This document shows positions 1-6,597 of a DNA stretch of 34,814 bases, in pieces (within the stretch, counting starts at the first letter, position 1; each line of letters opens with the position of its first letter). A model generated the notes under the pieces. It had not been told where the DNA came from, did not search any database, and saw only the letters and a list, made by a program, of their open reading frames with translations. Origin of the DNA: Bacteroidales bacterium M8 (GTDB taxonomy: Bacteria; Bacteroidota; Bacteroidia; Bacteroidales; Muribaculaceae); assembly GCA_001689495.1 (NCBI GenBank), contig LUJS01000007.1:2811-37624 (forward strand). The letters are read 5' to 3'. Position numbers and translations under genes: made by a program.

Positions 1-256
1 AGCCGCGAAGCGGCGATGCAATTGTAGCCCCACATCGAGCGAGGCACGAGCGATGGTGTGGGGTATGCGTTGATTCATCACATCCCCGGCCTCGAAGAGG
101 TCGTACAATACGCGAAATTCGCGCACGGGGGTATGGAATTGACGGACCTCTCCGAGGCCCAATATTATACCATTCCATACACCCCACACCATCCCCACAC
201 CATCGCTCGTTCCTCGCTCGATGTGGGGCTACAATTGCATCGCCGCTTCGCGGCTT
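1..256. repeat. BIME-like inverted-repeat element, copy A (two REP-like hairpins)
   Basis: The two ends are inverted copies of each other. Each tip has a small GCCGC-GAA-GCGGC hairpin (seen as TTC in the other orientation). Next comes a GTAG tetranucleotide (24-27; complement CTAC at 229-232), then a hairpin closed by CCCCACA/TGTGGGG (28-34 with 57-63; 193-199 with 222-228). A second, inner pair of complementary segments (around 88-102 and 143-160, GGCCTCGAAGAGGTC against GACCTCTCCGAGGCC) would let the whole element fold as one long imperfect hairpin. A GTAG foot beside a hairpin is the known signature of REP sequences recognised by RAYT transposases, and one is encoded next door. The element may extend left of the window. 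Confidence 0.8.
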
Positions 257-286
257 GGGTTTGTTGGCATGCCCCGTGCCAACCCA
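256..286 (-). terminator. Hairpin downstream of the RAYT gene
   Basis: GTTGGCA (263-269) and TGCCAAC (277-283) form a 7-bp stem with a 7-nt loop. Outer TGGGT/ACCCA bases can lengthen it with a small bulge. It lies 7 nt beyond the stop codon of the minus-strand transposase gene, so it could end that transcript. There is no strong U-tract, so it could equally be part of the element's end structure. Confidence 0.4.
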
Positions 287-292
287 TACAAT

Positions 293-727
293 CTAATTGT
301 TATATATCGTTAGGCCGGATTTGAGTATGAGACGGCGATATTCGTCGTCGAGGCTGTTGGTGTCGTGGTGTGTCTGTTGTGTTGCTATGTAGTTGTAAAC
401 GGCGTCGCGATGGCTATATGATAGGGAAAATGCTCCATATTCGCGTTCCCAACCGTTGAAAAGCGGGAATAGTCCGGATGCTTTTGCCCAAACCGATGAT
501 TTTGACTTGATGTTGCGCATGAGGTCGGAGAGGGCTATCTGTGGACTGAGGCTGAGCAGTATATGAATGTGATCTTGTATTCCACCAATTATCAGCGCCT
601 TGCTTTTGCATTCGTCGATTTCGGAGGCAATCACACGATAGAGGGCTTCGCGGTGGTTGTTGTCTATGACGGGTTGACGCCCATATGTGGTGAATACCAC
701 ATGATAGAGTGATGATACGTAGCTCAT
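293..727 (-). CDS. REP-associated tyrosine transposase (RAYT, Y1/IS200-like)
   Basis: This 144-aa protein belongs to the Y1_Tnp fold of IS200/IS605-type single-strand DNA transposases. The metal-binding HUH motif is visible as QDHIHIL (His53 and His55). The expected catalytic tyrosine is Tyr113 in YNYIATQ, which matches the family's YxxxQ helix. The N-terminus (YVSSLYHVVFTTYGR) is typical of the family. Such proteins nick and rejoin single-stranded hairpin ends. RAYTs are usually single-copy, domesticated relatives that act on REP palindromes instead of mobilising themselves. The gene sits between two inverted-repeat elements with GTAG feet, which is the classical REPtron layout. Length and motifs look intact. 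No TAnnTTTG promoter is evident within the short upstream spacer. Confidence 0.88.
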   Translation of the reverse strand: MSYVSSLYHVVFTTYGRQPVIDNNHREALYRVIASEIDECKSKALIIGGIQDHIHILLSLSPQIALSDLMRNIKSKSSVWAKASGLFPLFNGWEREYGAFSLSYSHRDAVYNYIATQQTHHDTNSLDDEYRRLILKSGLTIYNN

Positions 728-763
728 TGTGTTTTTTGTTTAGGTATTGGAGATATATGTGGC

Positions 764-1023
764 AAGCCGCGAAGCGGCGATGCAATTATAGCCCCACATC
801 GAGCGAGGAACGAGCGATGGTGTGGGGTATGCGTTGATTCATCACATCCCCGGCCTCGAAGAGGTCGTGCAATCCGCGAAAATCTCGCGCGGGCGGAGAT
901 GGAATTGACGGACCTCTCCGAGGCCCATTTTTATACCATCCTATATACCCCACACCATCCCCACACCATCGCTCGTTGCCTCGCTCGATGTGGGGCTACA
1001 ATTGTATCGCCGCTTCGCGGCTT
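764..1023. repeat. BIME-like inverted-repeat element, copy B
   Basis: This is a second, near-identical copy of the element at the left edge, in the same orientation, on the other side of the RAYT gene. It has the same tip hairpins, CCCCACA/TGTGGGG stems (792-798 with 821-827) and inner GGCCTCGAAGAGGTC segment. Differences are scattered: the left foot reads ATAG (788-791) instead of GTAG, while the right foot is intact (CTAC at 996-999). The middle segment differs by several substitutions and small indels. With the adjacent partial copy, it fills the spacer between the RAYT gene and the U32 gene; nothing else is visible there. Confidence 0.8.
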
Positions 1024-1038
1024 GGATTCCATTTCGGT

Positions 1039-1062
1039 GCTATAATCGCCGCTTCGCGGCTT
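1039..1062. repeat. Partial third copy of the element tip
   Basis: The string GCCGCTTCGCGGCTT, identical to the outer tip of copies A and B, occurs again 39 nt after the end of copy B. It is preceded by GCTATAATC, which resembles the GCTACAATTGTATC of the full copies with an internal deletion. It looks like an eroded or partial element end and lies directly against the 3' end of the U32 gene. Confidence 0.6.
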
Positions 1063-1074
1063 GGGATGACCCGG

Positions 1075-2328
1075 TCATTCTCCGGTCTTTTCCCAGAGGT
1101 ACATGCGGTCGGAGGGGCGGATCTTGCGGGGGACCTTGAGGGAGAAGTGCTGGCCTTTGGTGACGACGGGGACGGGGTCGTATTCGAGGCGGAGCTCGCC
1201 GGCCTCCATGATGATGGCGCCGGTGTCGGGGCCGGTGATGACGATTTCGTCGCCGGGGTGGAGCTCGCCGGCCTCGAGGAGGAACTCGCCCACGCCGAGC
1301 TTGGGGTAGTAGCGCACGCCCTTGGCTATGTATCGCTTGACGCGGGTGGCCGAGGAGCCGTATTTGGCCGACCATTCGCCGAGGCGCTGGCCCAGATAGT
1401 AGCCGTCCCAGAAGCCGCGGTTGAAGACCTTGGAGAGGTCGGTGGTCCATGCCTCGATGCGCTCGGGGGTGTAGGTGCCGTCGCAGATGGCGTCGATGGC
1501 CTCGGAGTATGCGCGCACGGTGATCTTGACATACTCGGGGCCGCGGGCGCGTCCCTCTATCTTGAACACGCGCACGCCGGCGTCGATCATCTTGTTGAGG
1601 AAGTGGATGGTGCGCAGGTCCTTGGGCGACATGATGTATTTGTTCTCGATGTCGAGCTGGTCGCCGGTCTCGCGGTCGGTGACGGTGTACGAGCGGCGGC
1701 ATATCTGCGTGCAGGCGCCGCGGTTGGCGCTCGAGTTCATCTCGTGGAGGCTGAGGTAGCATTTGCCCGAGACGGCCATGCAGAGTGCGCCGTGGCAGAA
1801 CATCTCGAGCCTGACGCGCTCGCCGCGGGGGCCGCGGATGTCGTCGCGGTCGATGGCGTCGCTGATGGCGCGCACCTGATCCATGTTGAGCTCGCGCGCC
1901 AGCACCATGACGTCGGCATAGCGTGCCCAGTAGCGCACGGCCTCGGTGTTGCTGACGTTGAGCTGGGTGGATATGTGCACCTCGACGCCGACCGAGCGGG
2001 CATAGTCGATGGCGGCGATGTCGCTGGCGATGATGGCCGAGATGCCGGTGGCGGCGACGGCGTCGATGACCTCGCGCATGCGGGGCAGCTCGGAGTCGTA
2101 GATGATGGTGTTGACGGTGAGGTAGCTCTTGACGCCGGCCTCGTCGCAGATGCGGGCGATGCGGCGCAGGTCGTCGAGGGTGAAGTTGACCGACGAGCGC
2201 GAGCGCATGTTGAGTCCCTCGACGCCAAAGTATATGGCGTCGGCTCCGGCCTCGATGGCGGCGTGGAGCGATTCGTATGACCCGACGGGGGCCATTATCT
2301 CGAAGTCCTTGCGAGTGAGTCTTTTCAT
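1075..2328 (-). CDS. Peptidase U32 family protein, TrhP/YegQ-like tRNA hydroxylation enzyme
   Basis: This 417-aa protein starts with the characteristic U32 N-terminus (MAPVGSYESLHAAIEAGADAIYFG, residues 12-35). It carries the family cysteine cluster at Cys178, Cys183, Cys190, Cys206 and Cys210 (FCHGALC, SGKC, RGACTQIC). Despite the peptidase name, characterised relatives TrhP and RlhA are iron-sulfur proteins needed for prephenate-dependent hydroxylation of tRNA U34 or 23S rRNA. Length is close to TrhP (about 450 aa), and the C-terminal beta domain is present. It is the last gene of a four-gene minus-strand run, 27 nt after the DUF3109 gene. A tRNA-modification role is likely; the exact substrate (tRNA or rRNA) is inferred. 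Confidence 0.82.
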   Translation of the reverse strand: MKRLTRKDFEIMAPVGSYESLHAAIEAGADAIYFGVEGLNMRSRSSVNFTLDDLRRIARICDEAGVKSYLTVNTIIYDSELPRMREVIDAVAATGISAIIASDIAAIDYARSVGVEVHISTQLNVSNTEAVRYWARYADVMVLARELNMDQVRAISDAIDRDDIRGPRGERVRLEMFCHGALCMAVSGKCYLSLHEMNSSANRGACTQICRRSYTVTDRETGDQLDIENKYIMSPKDLRTIHFLNKMIDAGVRVFKIEGRARGPEYVKITVRAYSEAIDAICDGTYTPERIEAWTTDLSKVFNRGFWDGYYLGQRLGEWSAKYGSSATRVKRYIAKGVRYYPKLGVGEFLLEAGELHPGDEIVITGPDTGAIIMEAGELRLEYDPVPVVTKGQHFSLKVPRKIRPSDRMYLWEKTGE

Positions 2329-2355
2329 TTCACTATTAATTATGAATTCCCAATT

Positions 2356-2967
2356 CTATTGTTCCCCATATTCCCTGAGGTATGCCTCGGCGGCCTCGCA
2401 GAGCTCGTCATACCACTCCTGACCGAAACGGGCCGTGAGGGGGCCCTTGAGGAACTGATAGACGCGCAGGCCCAGCTTTTGACCCAGCTTTTCGGCGGGG
2501 CGGCAGATGTCCCAGCGGTGATAGTTGACCGCCGTGAACGTGGGGTATGTGGTTAGGCGCACGGGATAGAGGGCGCACGATTCGGGCTTGCGGAAGCCGC
2601 CGGTCTTGCCGGCCGAGCAGGCGCGCTCGATGGCGCACTGGCACACGCCGCCGGGGGCATAGCAGGTATAGACGCAGTTGCGTCCGTCGACGATCTGGGT
2701 GACGAGGTCTCCCTCCTCGTCGACATAGCTGGCTCCCTCCTCGTCGATGCGCTCGATGGCTCGCGGCAGCAGGTCGGGACGCAGGGTGGGGAGGAGCGCC
2801 TCGATGGTGTCGCGCTCGGTGGGGGTGATGGGGGCGCCGGCGTCGCCGTCGATGCAGCACTGGCCTTTGCACTTGTCGATGTCGCAGCAGAAGTATCGCT
2901 CTATGAGGTCGAGCGACACGAGGGTGTCCTGAATTTCAAGCATTATTTCTTCGGTGGTTTCGGTCAT
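2356..2967 (-). CDS. DUF3109 family cysteine-rich protein
   Basis: This 203-aa protein is rich in cysteines in the pattern of the DUF3109/YkgJ-type metal- or Fe-S-binding family. It has CC at 27-28, then C33 and CC at 37-38 (DKCKGQCC), later NCVYTCYAPGGVCQC, ERAC and PESC, and DICRPAEK near the C-terminus. The YPVR-to-YHRW segment and overall length also fit. The biochemical function is unknown; metal chelation is inferred from the cysteines. Its ATG overlaps the TGA of the upstream T9SS-plug gene as ATGA (2964-2967), so the two are probably translationally coupled. Confidence 0.82.
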   Translation of the reverse strand: MTETTEEIMLEIQDTLVSLDLIERYFCCDIDKCKGQCCIDGDAGAPITPTERDTIEALLPTLRPDLLPRAIERIDEEGASYVDEEGDLVTQIVDGRNCVYTCYAPGGVCQCAIERACSAGKTGGFRKPESCALYPVRLTTYPTFTAVNYHRWDICRPAEKLGQKLGLRVYQFLKGPLTARFGQEWYDELCEAAEAYLREYGEQ

Positions 2968-4226
2968 TTTCCTGTTGTTATGGTCGACACGCCCACGAGG
3001 CGGTCAGACCGTGAGCCGCGGGGCCGGTGATAGACCCGCACGGTGTATTCGTTGACAGTCTGATAGTTGTCGCCCTCGACGGGAGCGGTCTCGCCGCGCT
3101 CGGCGCCCGAGGGGACAAAGAGATACTGATAGTTGTAGGCGCCCTGCTTGAGCAGCAGCGAGAGCTCGTAGCGGCCTGTGGCGTTGTTCCAGACCATGCG
3201 CGACAGCGGGTCGAGGCGCCGCTGGGTCAGGTCGCCGTCGATGAATATGTCGCCCCCCTCGAGGCGCGGCATGTCGAGGGTGAAGTGGGTGAGGACATAG
3301 TCGGCCTGAGTGGCGGGGTCGGCCACCTCGGTGTCGCGCACCAGAAAGCGTCCGTGCTGCGTCTGGTCATAGAGATAGCCGTGGCGCGGGGTGTCGGCTT
3401 GGAGCCCCATGTTGGTGACCGGGGCGTCGCGGTCTATCCACTCGACGCCCATGCCGGGATAGTAGAGCGAGACGGTCTCGAAGCGGCGATACTCGTTGCC
3501 GGCGTCGAAGATGAGGGGGCGCAGGTGCTCGTACCACACCTTGTCGCCCCCGACGCGCTGCGGGGTTACGAGCATGACCTCGTTGTCGGGGCGGCCGTTC
3601 TGGGTGACGACCACGCGCAGGTCTGTGAAGGGGTCGTCGAGGCGCATGTTGCGCGTGTCTATGGTGATGCCGAGCTGCTGGTGGGCCTCGTTAGAGTCGA
3701 TGTCGGTGCGCGAGGTGGCCGTGAGGCCGATGTTGGCCTCGGGCGACACCACGCCAAACCGTGCCTGCAGCAGGGTCTCGTCGGGGTCGCTCTCGTCATA
3801 GACCCGCAGCAGGTAGTTGCCGGGCTGCGTGATGCGTATCTCGTCGTTGGGGACGACGATGACATAGTGGACGTAGTGCACGGTGGTGGCCTGCGAGAAG
3901 TCGTGGAGCTCGACCTGACCCTCGTTGAATCCGTCGAGAAACTCAGACTCGACCAGCCCCTCGGGGCGCCACGAGGCATCGCAGTGCACCAGCGAGTAGC
4001 GCATGAAGCGGCGGTCGTCGGCCAGCTCGTCGAACTCGATGACTATCCTGTCGCCGGGATTGGCCATGCTGACCACGGGCGGGGCATAGCGGTTGCCCTC
4101 GACATAGACCTCGAGGGTCTTGAATGCCGGGTGGAAGATGCCCTGACGGGTATCCTCGGCCTCGGAGGCGAGTGCGGACTGACCGAGCAGAAGGAGCATT
4201 AAGAAGAACAGTATCGTCCTCACCAT
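2964..4226 (-). CDS. Type IX secretion system plug-family protein (DUF5103)
   Basis: This is a 420-aa exported protein with a signal peptide (MVRTILFFLMLLLLGQSALAS). It is followed by two beta-rich regions with the features of DUF5103: FKTLEVYVEGNRYAPP near the mature N-terminus, SLVHCDASWRPEGLVESEFLDGF, and a C-terminal GAYNYQYLFVP block. The family includes the Plug protein that closes the periplasmic side of the SprA translocon in the type IX secretion system. An upstream in-frame extension exists, but I place the start at 4226: it gives the signal peptide, and the ATG overlaps the ung stop (ATGGTGA, 4220-4226). No other T9SS genes are in the window, so its role here is inferred. Confidence 0.82.
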   Translation of the reverse strand: MVRTILFFLMLLLLGQSALASEAEDTRQGIFHPAFKTLEVYVEGNRYAPPVVSMANPGDRIVIEFDELADDRRFMRYSLVHCDASWRPEGLVESEFLDGFNEGQVELHDFSQATTVHYVHYVIVVPNDEIRITQPGNYLLRVYDESDPDETLLQARFGVVSPEANIGLTATSRTDIDSNEAHQQLGITIDTRNMRLDDPFTDLRVVVTQNGRPDNEVMLVTPQRVGGDKVWYEHLRPLIFDAGNEYRRFETVSLYYPGMGVEWIDRDAPVTNMGLQADTPRHGYLYDQTQHGRFLVRDTEVADPATQADYVLTHFTLDMPRLEGGDIFIDGDLTQRRLDPLSRMVWNNATGRYELSLLLKQGAYNYQYLFVPSGAERGETAPVEGDNYQTVNEYTVRVYHRPRGSRSDRLVGVSTITTGK

Positions 4227-4882
4227 TCGACCGGAGTTTTGCCCTGTGAGACAAGATATTGGTTGGCGCGCGAGAAGGGGCGCGAGCCGAAGAATCCGCG
4301 CGCGGCGCTGAGGGGCGAGGGGTGGGGCGACGAGATGACGCAGTGGCGCATGCGGTCTATGAAGGCTCCCTTGCGCTGGGCGTATGCCCCCCAGAGTATG
4401 AAGACGAGCCCCTCGCGGCGGGTGGCCAGCTCGCGGATGGCGGCGTCGGTCAGCTCCTCCCAGCCGTGACCCTGATGCGACCCGGCGCGCCCGGCCTCGA
4501 CGGTGAGGGTGGCGTTGAGCAGCAGCACCCCCTGACGTGCCCACCGGCTGAGGTCGCCCGAGGGGGGAGGGGTGACGCCGAGGTCGTCGCGCAGCTCGCG
4601 ATAGATGTTCTGTAGCGAGCGGGGTATGTCGACCCCCGGATTGACCGAAAAGCTCAGCCCGTTGGCCTGACCGGGGCCGTGATAGGGATCCTGACCCAAT
4701 ATCACCACCCTGACGTCGTCGAACGGACAGGCGTCAAAGGCCGCGAAGATTCTCCCCGCGGGGGGATAGACGGTCTGTGTGGCATACTGCAGCCTCACAA
4801 AGTCGGTCAGGGCCTTGAAATATGGTTTGTCCCACTCGGCGGCCAGAGCCTCCTTCCACGACGGGTCTATTCTAACGTCCAT
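4220..4882 (-). CDS. ung: Uracil-DNA glycosylase
   Basis: This 220-aa family 1 UDG removes uracil from DNA to start base-excision repair. The diagnostic motifs are all present: water-activating loop GQDPYHG (Asp65, His68), LLLNATLTV with Asn123 for uracil recognition, and the minor-groove loop SPHPSPLSA with catalytic His187. Length is normal for bacterial Ung. It is the first gene of the run ung - plug - DUF3109 - U32 and shares 7 nt with the plug gene. A TAnnTTTG-type box (TATTTTTG) lies close upstream on the minus strand, back-to-back with the tRNA promoter. Confidence 0.96.
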   Translation of the reverse strand: MDVRIDPSWKEALAAEWDKPYFKALTDFVRLQYATQTVYPPAGRIFAAFDACPFDDVRVVILGQDPYHGPGQANGLSFSVNPGVDIPRSLQNIYRELRDDLGVTPPPSGDLSRWARQGVLLLNATLTVEAGRAGSHQGHGWEELTDAAIRELATRREGLVFILWGAYAQRKGAFIDRMRHCVISSPHPSPLSAARGFFGSRPFSRANQYLVSQGKTPVEW

Positions 4883-4892
4883 ATCACTTTTT

Positions 4893-4924
4893 TTTGCAAA
4901 AATACAAAAAAATCCCTACATTTG
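4893..4924 (+). promoter_or_regulatory. Bacteroidetes-type promoter of tRNA-Arg
   Basis: TTTG (4893-4896) is followed after exactly 20 nt by TACATTTG (4917-4924). This matches the Bacteroidetes primary sigma consensus TTTG-N19-21-TAnnTTTG. Transcription would begin around 4931, about 12 nt before the tRNA. Confidence 0.8.
4897..4904 (-). promoter_or_regulatory. ung: Candidate -7 box for ung
   Basis: On the minus strand this reads TATTTTTG, a match to TAnnTTTG. Initiation would fall near 4891, giving a leader of only about 10 nt. No good TTTG lies at the -33 position (TGTG instead), and the box overlaps the tRNA promoter, so the two start sites may compete. Confidence 0.45.
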
Positions 4925-4942
4925 CACACCTCAATCCATCAT

Positions 4943-5017
4943 GTCTCCGTAGTTCAATGGATAGAATATCGGATTCCGGTTCCGACGATTAGGGTTCGAC
5001 TCCCTACGGGGATACCA
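4943..5017 (+). tRNA. tRNA-Arg (anticodon CCG)
   Basis: A full cloverleaf can be drawn. The acceptor stem is GTCTCCG/CGGGGAT (a G-T first pair). The anticodon stem TCGGA/TCCGA holds the loop TTCCGGT with anticodon CCG. The T arm is TAGGG-TTCGACT-CCCTA. The 3' CCA is encoded (5015-5017). It reads CGG arginine codons. A clear Bacteroidetes promoter precedes it and a perfect 12-bp hairpin follows. Confidence 0.95.
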
Positions 5018-5024
5018 GCAGGAC

Positions 5025-5053
5025 ATGGCCCGCGGACAGCCTCCGCGGGCCAT
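5025..5053 (+). terminator. Terminator-like hairpin after tRNA-Arg
   Basis: ATGGCCCGCGGA (5025-5036) pairs perfectly with TCCGCGGGCCAT (5042-5053) around a 5-nt loop, 8 nt after the tRNA CCA. The following TTGTGTG is only a weak U-tract. Confidence 0.7.
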
Positions 5054-5089
5054 TTGTGTGACATAGTGTCACTTTGGGATATGCAAGTG

Positions 5090-5121
5090 TTTGGCCGGGA
5101 CAGGGGAAATCCGTAACTTTG
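5090..5121 (+). promoter_or_regulatory. Bacteroidetes-type promoter of the sialate O-acetylesterase gene
   Basis: TTTG (5090-5093), a 20-nt spacer and TAACTTTG (5114-5121) match the Bacteroidetes consensus exactly. The leader to the ATG at 5148 would be about 20 nt. This also shows that an upstream TTG start at 5091 cannot be the real start. Confidence 0.8.
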
Positions 5122-5147
5122 ACGTTGTAAAAAAGAACTCCTTTACC

Positions 5148-6578
5148 ATGAGATTCCAATCGTTCGTAACAGCGGCGGTCATTGTTATGGCCGCCCTGTC
5201 GGCGCAGGGTCGTGTCAGGCCCGCGTCCATGATAACTTCGAATATGGTGCTGCAGCAGGATGCCGATGCCCGCATCTGGGGCACCGCCGACCCGGGCTCG
5301 ACCGTCTCCGTGACCCCGTCGTGGGACGGCAAGGCATACACCACGACCACCGGCCGTACCGGCGAGTGGTGTCTGGCCGTCAGGACACCGAAGGGTGGAT
5401 TCACGCCATATACAATGACCATCTCGGACGGCGACCCCGTCACTCTCGACAACATCCTTGTCGGCGAGGTGTGGCTGGCTTCGGGCCAGTCGAACATGCA
5501 GATGCCCCTAAAGGGTTATCCCGGCTGCTGTGTCGAGGGCGGTTTCGACGAGGTGGCCTCGGCCCGCGACGAGGCCGGACGCATCCGTTTCTTCACCGTG
5601 CCCCTGCTGCAGAGCTACACTCCGCTCGACACCGTGCCCGCAACGTGGACCGTGCCGTCGCCCGAGACCGCGCCCGAATACAGTGCCCTGTGCTGGCATC
5701 TGGCCCGCAGGATGTCTGACGTGCTCGACGTGCCGGTGGGCATCGTTAGCGCGGCATACGGCGGTGCCAAGGTGGAGAGCTGGACACCCCGCGACATCCT
5801 CAAGACATATCCCGACATCTCGCTCGACCCCAAGGACATAGAGCCCATGGTGCACTATCTGCGCCCCATGCTGGCATACAACGCCATGTTCAATCCCATC
5901 AAGAACTATACATACAAGGGGATACTGTGGTATCAGGGATGCTCTAACGTGTCGACGTGGCAGACCTATGCCGAGCGTCTGGCCACGATGGTCAGGAACT
6001 GGCGCGATAATATCGGACTGGGCGACATACCGTTCTATGCCGTCGAGATAGCCCCCTATGACTATGACCAGCCCAACGAGAGGGGGCTGTCGCCCCTGCT
6101 GAGACAGGCCCAGTGGGATGCCCTGAAGATGATACCCAACAGCGGCATGATCTCGACCAACGATCTGGTGCAGCCCTACGAGCGTCACAACATCCATCCG
6201 GCCGACAAGGCGTCGGTGGGCAAGAGGCTGTGCGATCTGGTGCTGAACCGCACCTATGGTTGCCGGCAGTTCCCGATACAGAGTCCGCGTTATAAATCGC
6301 ACGTCATTGACGGACGCGAGGTCAGGGTGGCCATAGACTCGCCCGCCGACGGCGTGTGCCGCAACTATGACATCAGGGGCTTTGAGATAGCAGGCGCCGA
6401 CAAGGTGTTTCACCCTGCCGACGCCCGGTTTGAGTGGCAGACCAACGAGGTCGTGCTGACCTCGCCCGAGGTCGATGCGCCCGTGGCCGTGAGATACGGC
6501 TGGCGCGACTTCATGCCCGGCACGCTGCACGCGGCCAATTACCTGCCGCTGATACCGTTCCGCACGGACGACTGGTGA
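5148..6578 (+). CDS. Secreted sialate O-acetylesterase (SGNH/SASA family)
   Basis: This 476-aa protein has an N-terminal signal peptide (about residues 1-21). An Ig-like N-terminal region (about 25-100) with the sialate esterase opening SNMVLQQ follows, then the SGNH hydrolase domain. The nucleophile block is WLASGQSNMQMP (Ser115). YGGAKVESW (about 204-211) and GILWYQGCSN (258-267) match the family's second and third blocks. Asp339 and His350 (NDL...HNIHP) are the likely remaining catalytic residues. The Glu often found in WYQGEsN is Cys here. These enzymes remove O-acetyl groups from sialic acids or other glycans so glycosidases can act, fitting a mucin-feeding gut bacterium. It is monocistronic and converges on the GDPD gene. 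Confidence 0.88.
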   Translation: MRFQSFVTAAVIVMAALSAQGRVRPASMITSNMVLQQDADARIWGTADPGSTVSVTPSWDGKAYTTTTGRTGEWCLAVRTPKGGFTPYTMTISDGDPVTLDNILVGEVWLASGQSNMQMPLKGYPGCCVEGGFDEVASARDEAGRIRFFTVPLLQSYTPLDTVPATWTVPSPETAPEYSALCWHLARRMSDVLDVPVGIVSAAYGGAKVESWTPRDILKTYPDISLDPKDIEPMVHYLRPMLAYNAMFNPIKNYTYKGILWYQGCSNVSTWQTYAERLATMVRNWRDNIGLGDIPFYAVEIAPYDYDQPNERGLSPLLRQAQWDALKMIPNSGMISTNDLVQPYERHNIHPADKASVGKRLCDLVLNRTYGCRQFPIQSPRYKSHVIDGREVRVAIDSPADGVCRNYDIRGFEIAGADKVFHPADARFEWQTNEVVLTSPEVDAPVAVRYGWRDFMPGTLHAANYLPLIPFRTDDW

Positions 6579-6597
6579 TGCCCGGTCAGGGCACCAG
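6572..6597. terminator. Hairpin spanning two convergent stop codons
   Basis: CTGGTG (6572-6577) pairs with CACCAG (6592-6597), and inside it CCC (6581-6583) pairs with GGG (6589-6591), with ATG bulged. It contains the stop of the plus-strand esterase (6576-6578) and of the minus-strand GDPD gene (6586-6588). It could terminate both transcripts, although no T-run is present on either side. Confidence 0.45.

Noticed and set aside
58..324. 88-codon frame across element copy A
   Set aside because: It runs through the inverted-repeat hairpins and has no protein-like pattern; the second copy does not preserve it as a gene.
1..1062. Complete IS200-type insertion sequence
   Set aside because: The flanking units are full double-hairpin elements rather than single left and right ends, and the transposase resembles RAYTs; a domesticated REP system fits better.
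976..2280. Long plus-strand open frame opposite the U32 gene
   Set aside because: It is an antisense shadow of GC-rich codons; the translation is low-complexity (Ala/Gly/Asp/Val-rich) and the minus-strand frame has clear family motifs.
4227..4544. Longer N-terminus for the T9SS plug protein
   Set aside because: The extension lies within ung in another frame, is Arg/Pro-rich and would bury the signal peptide.
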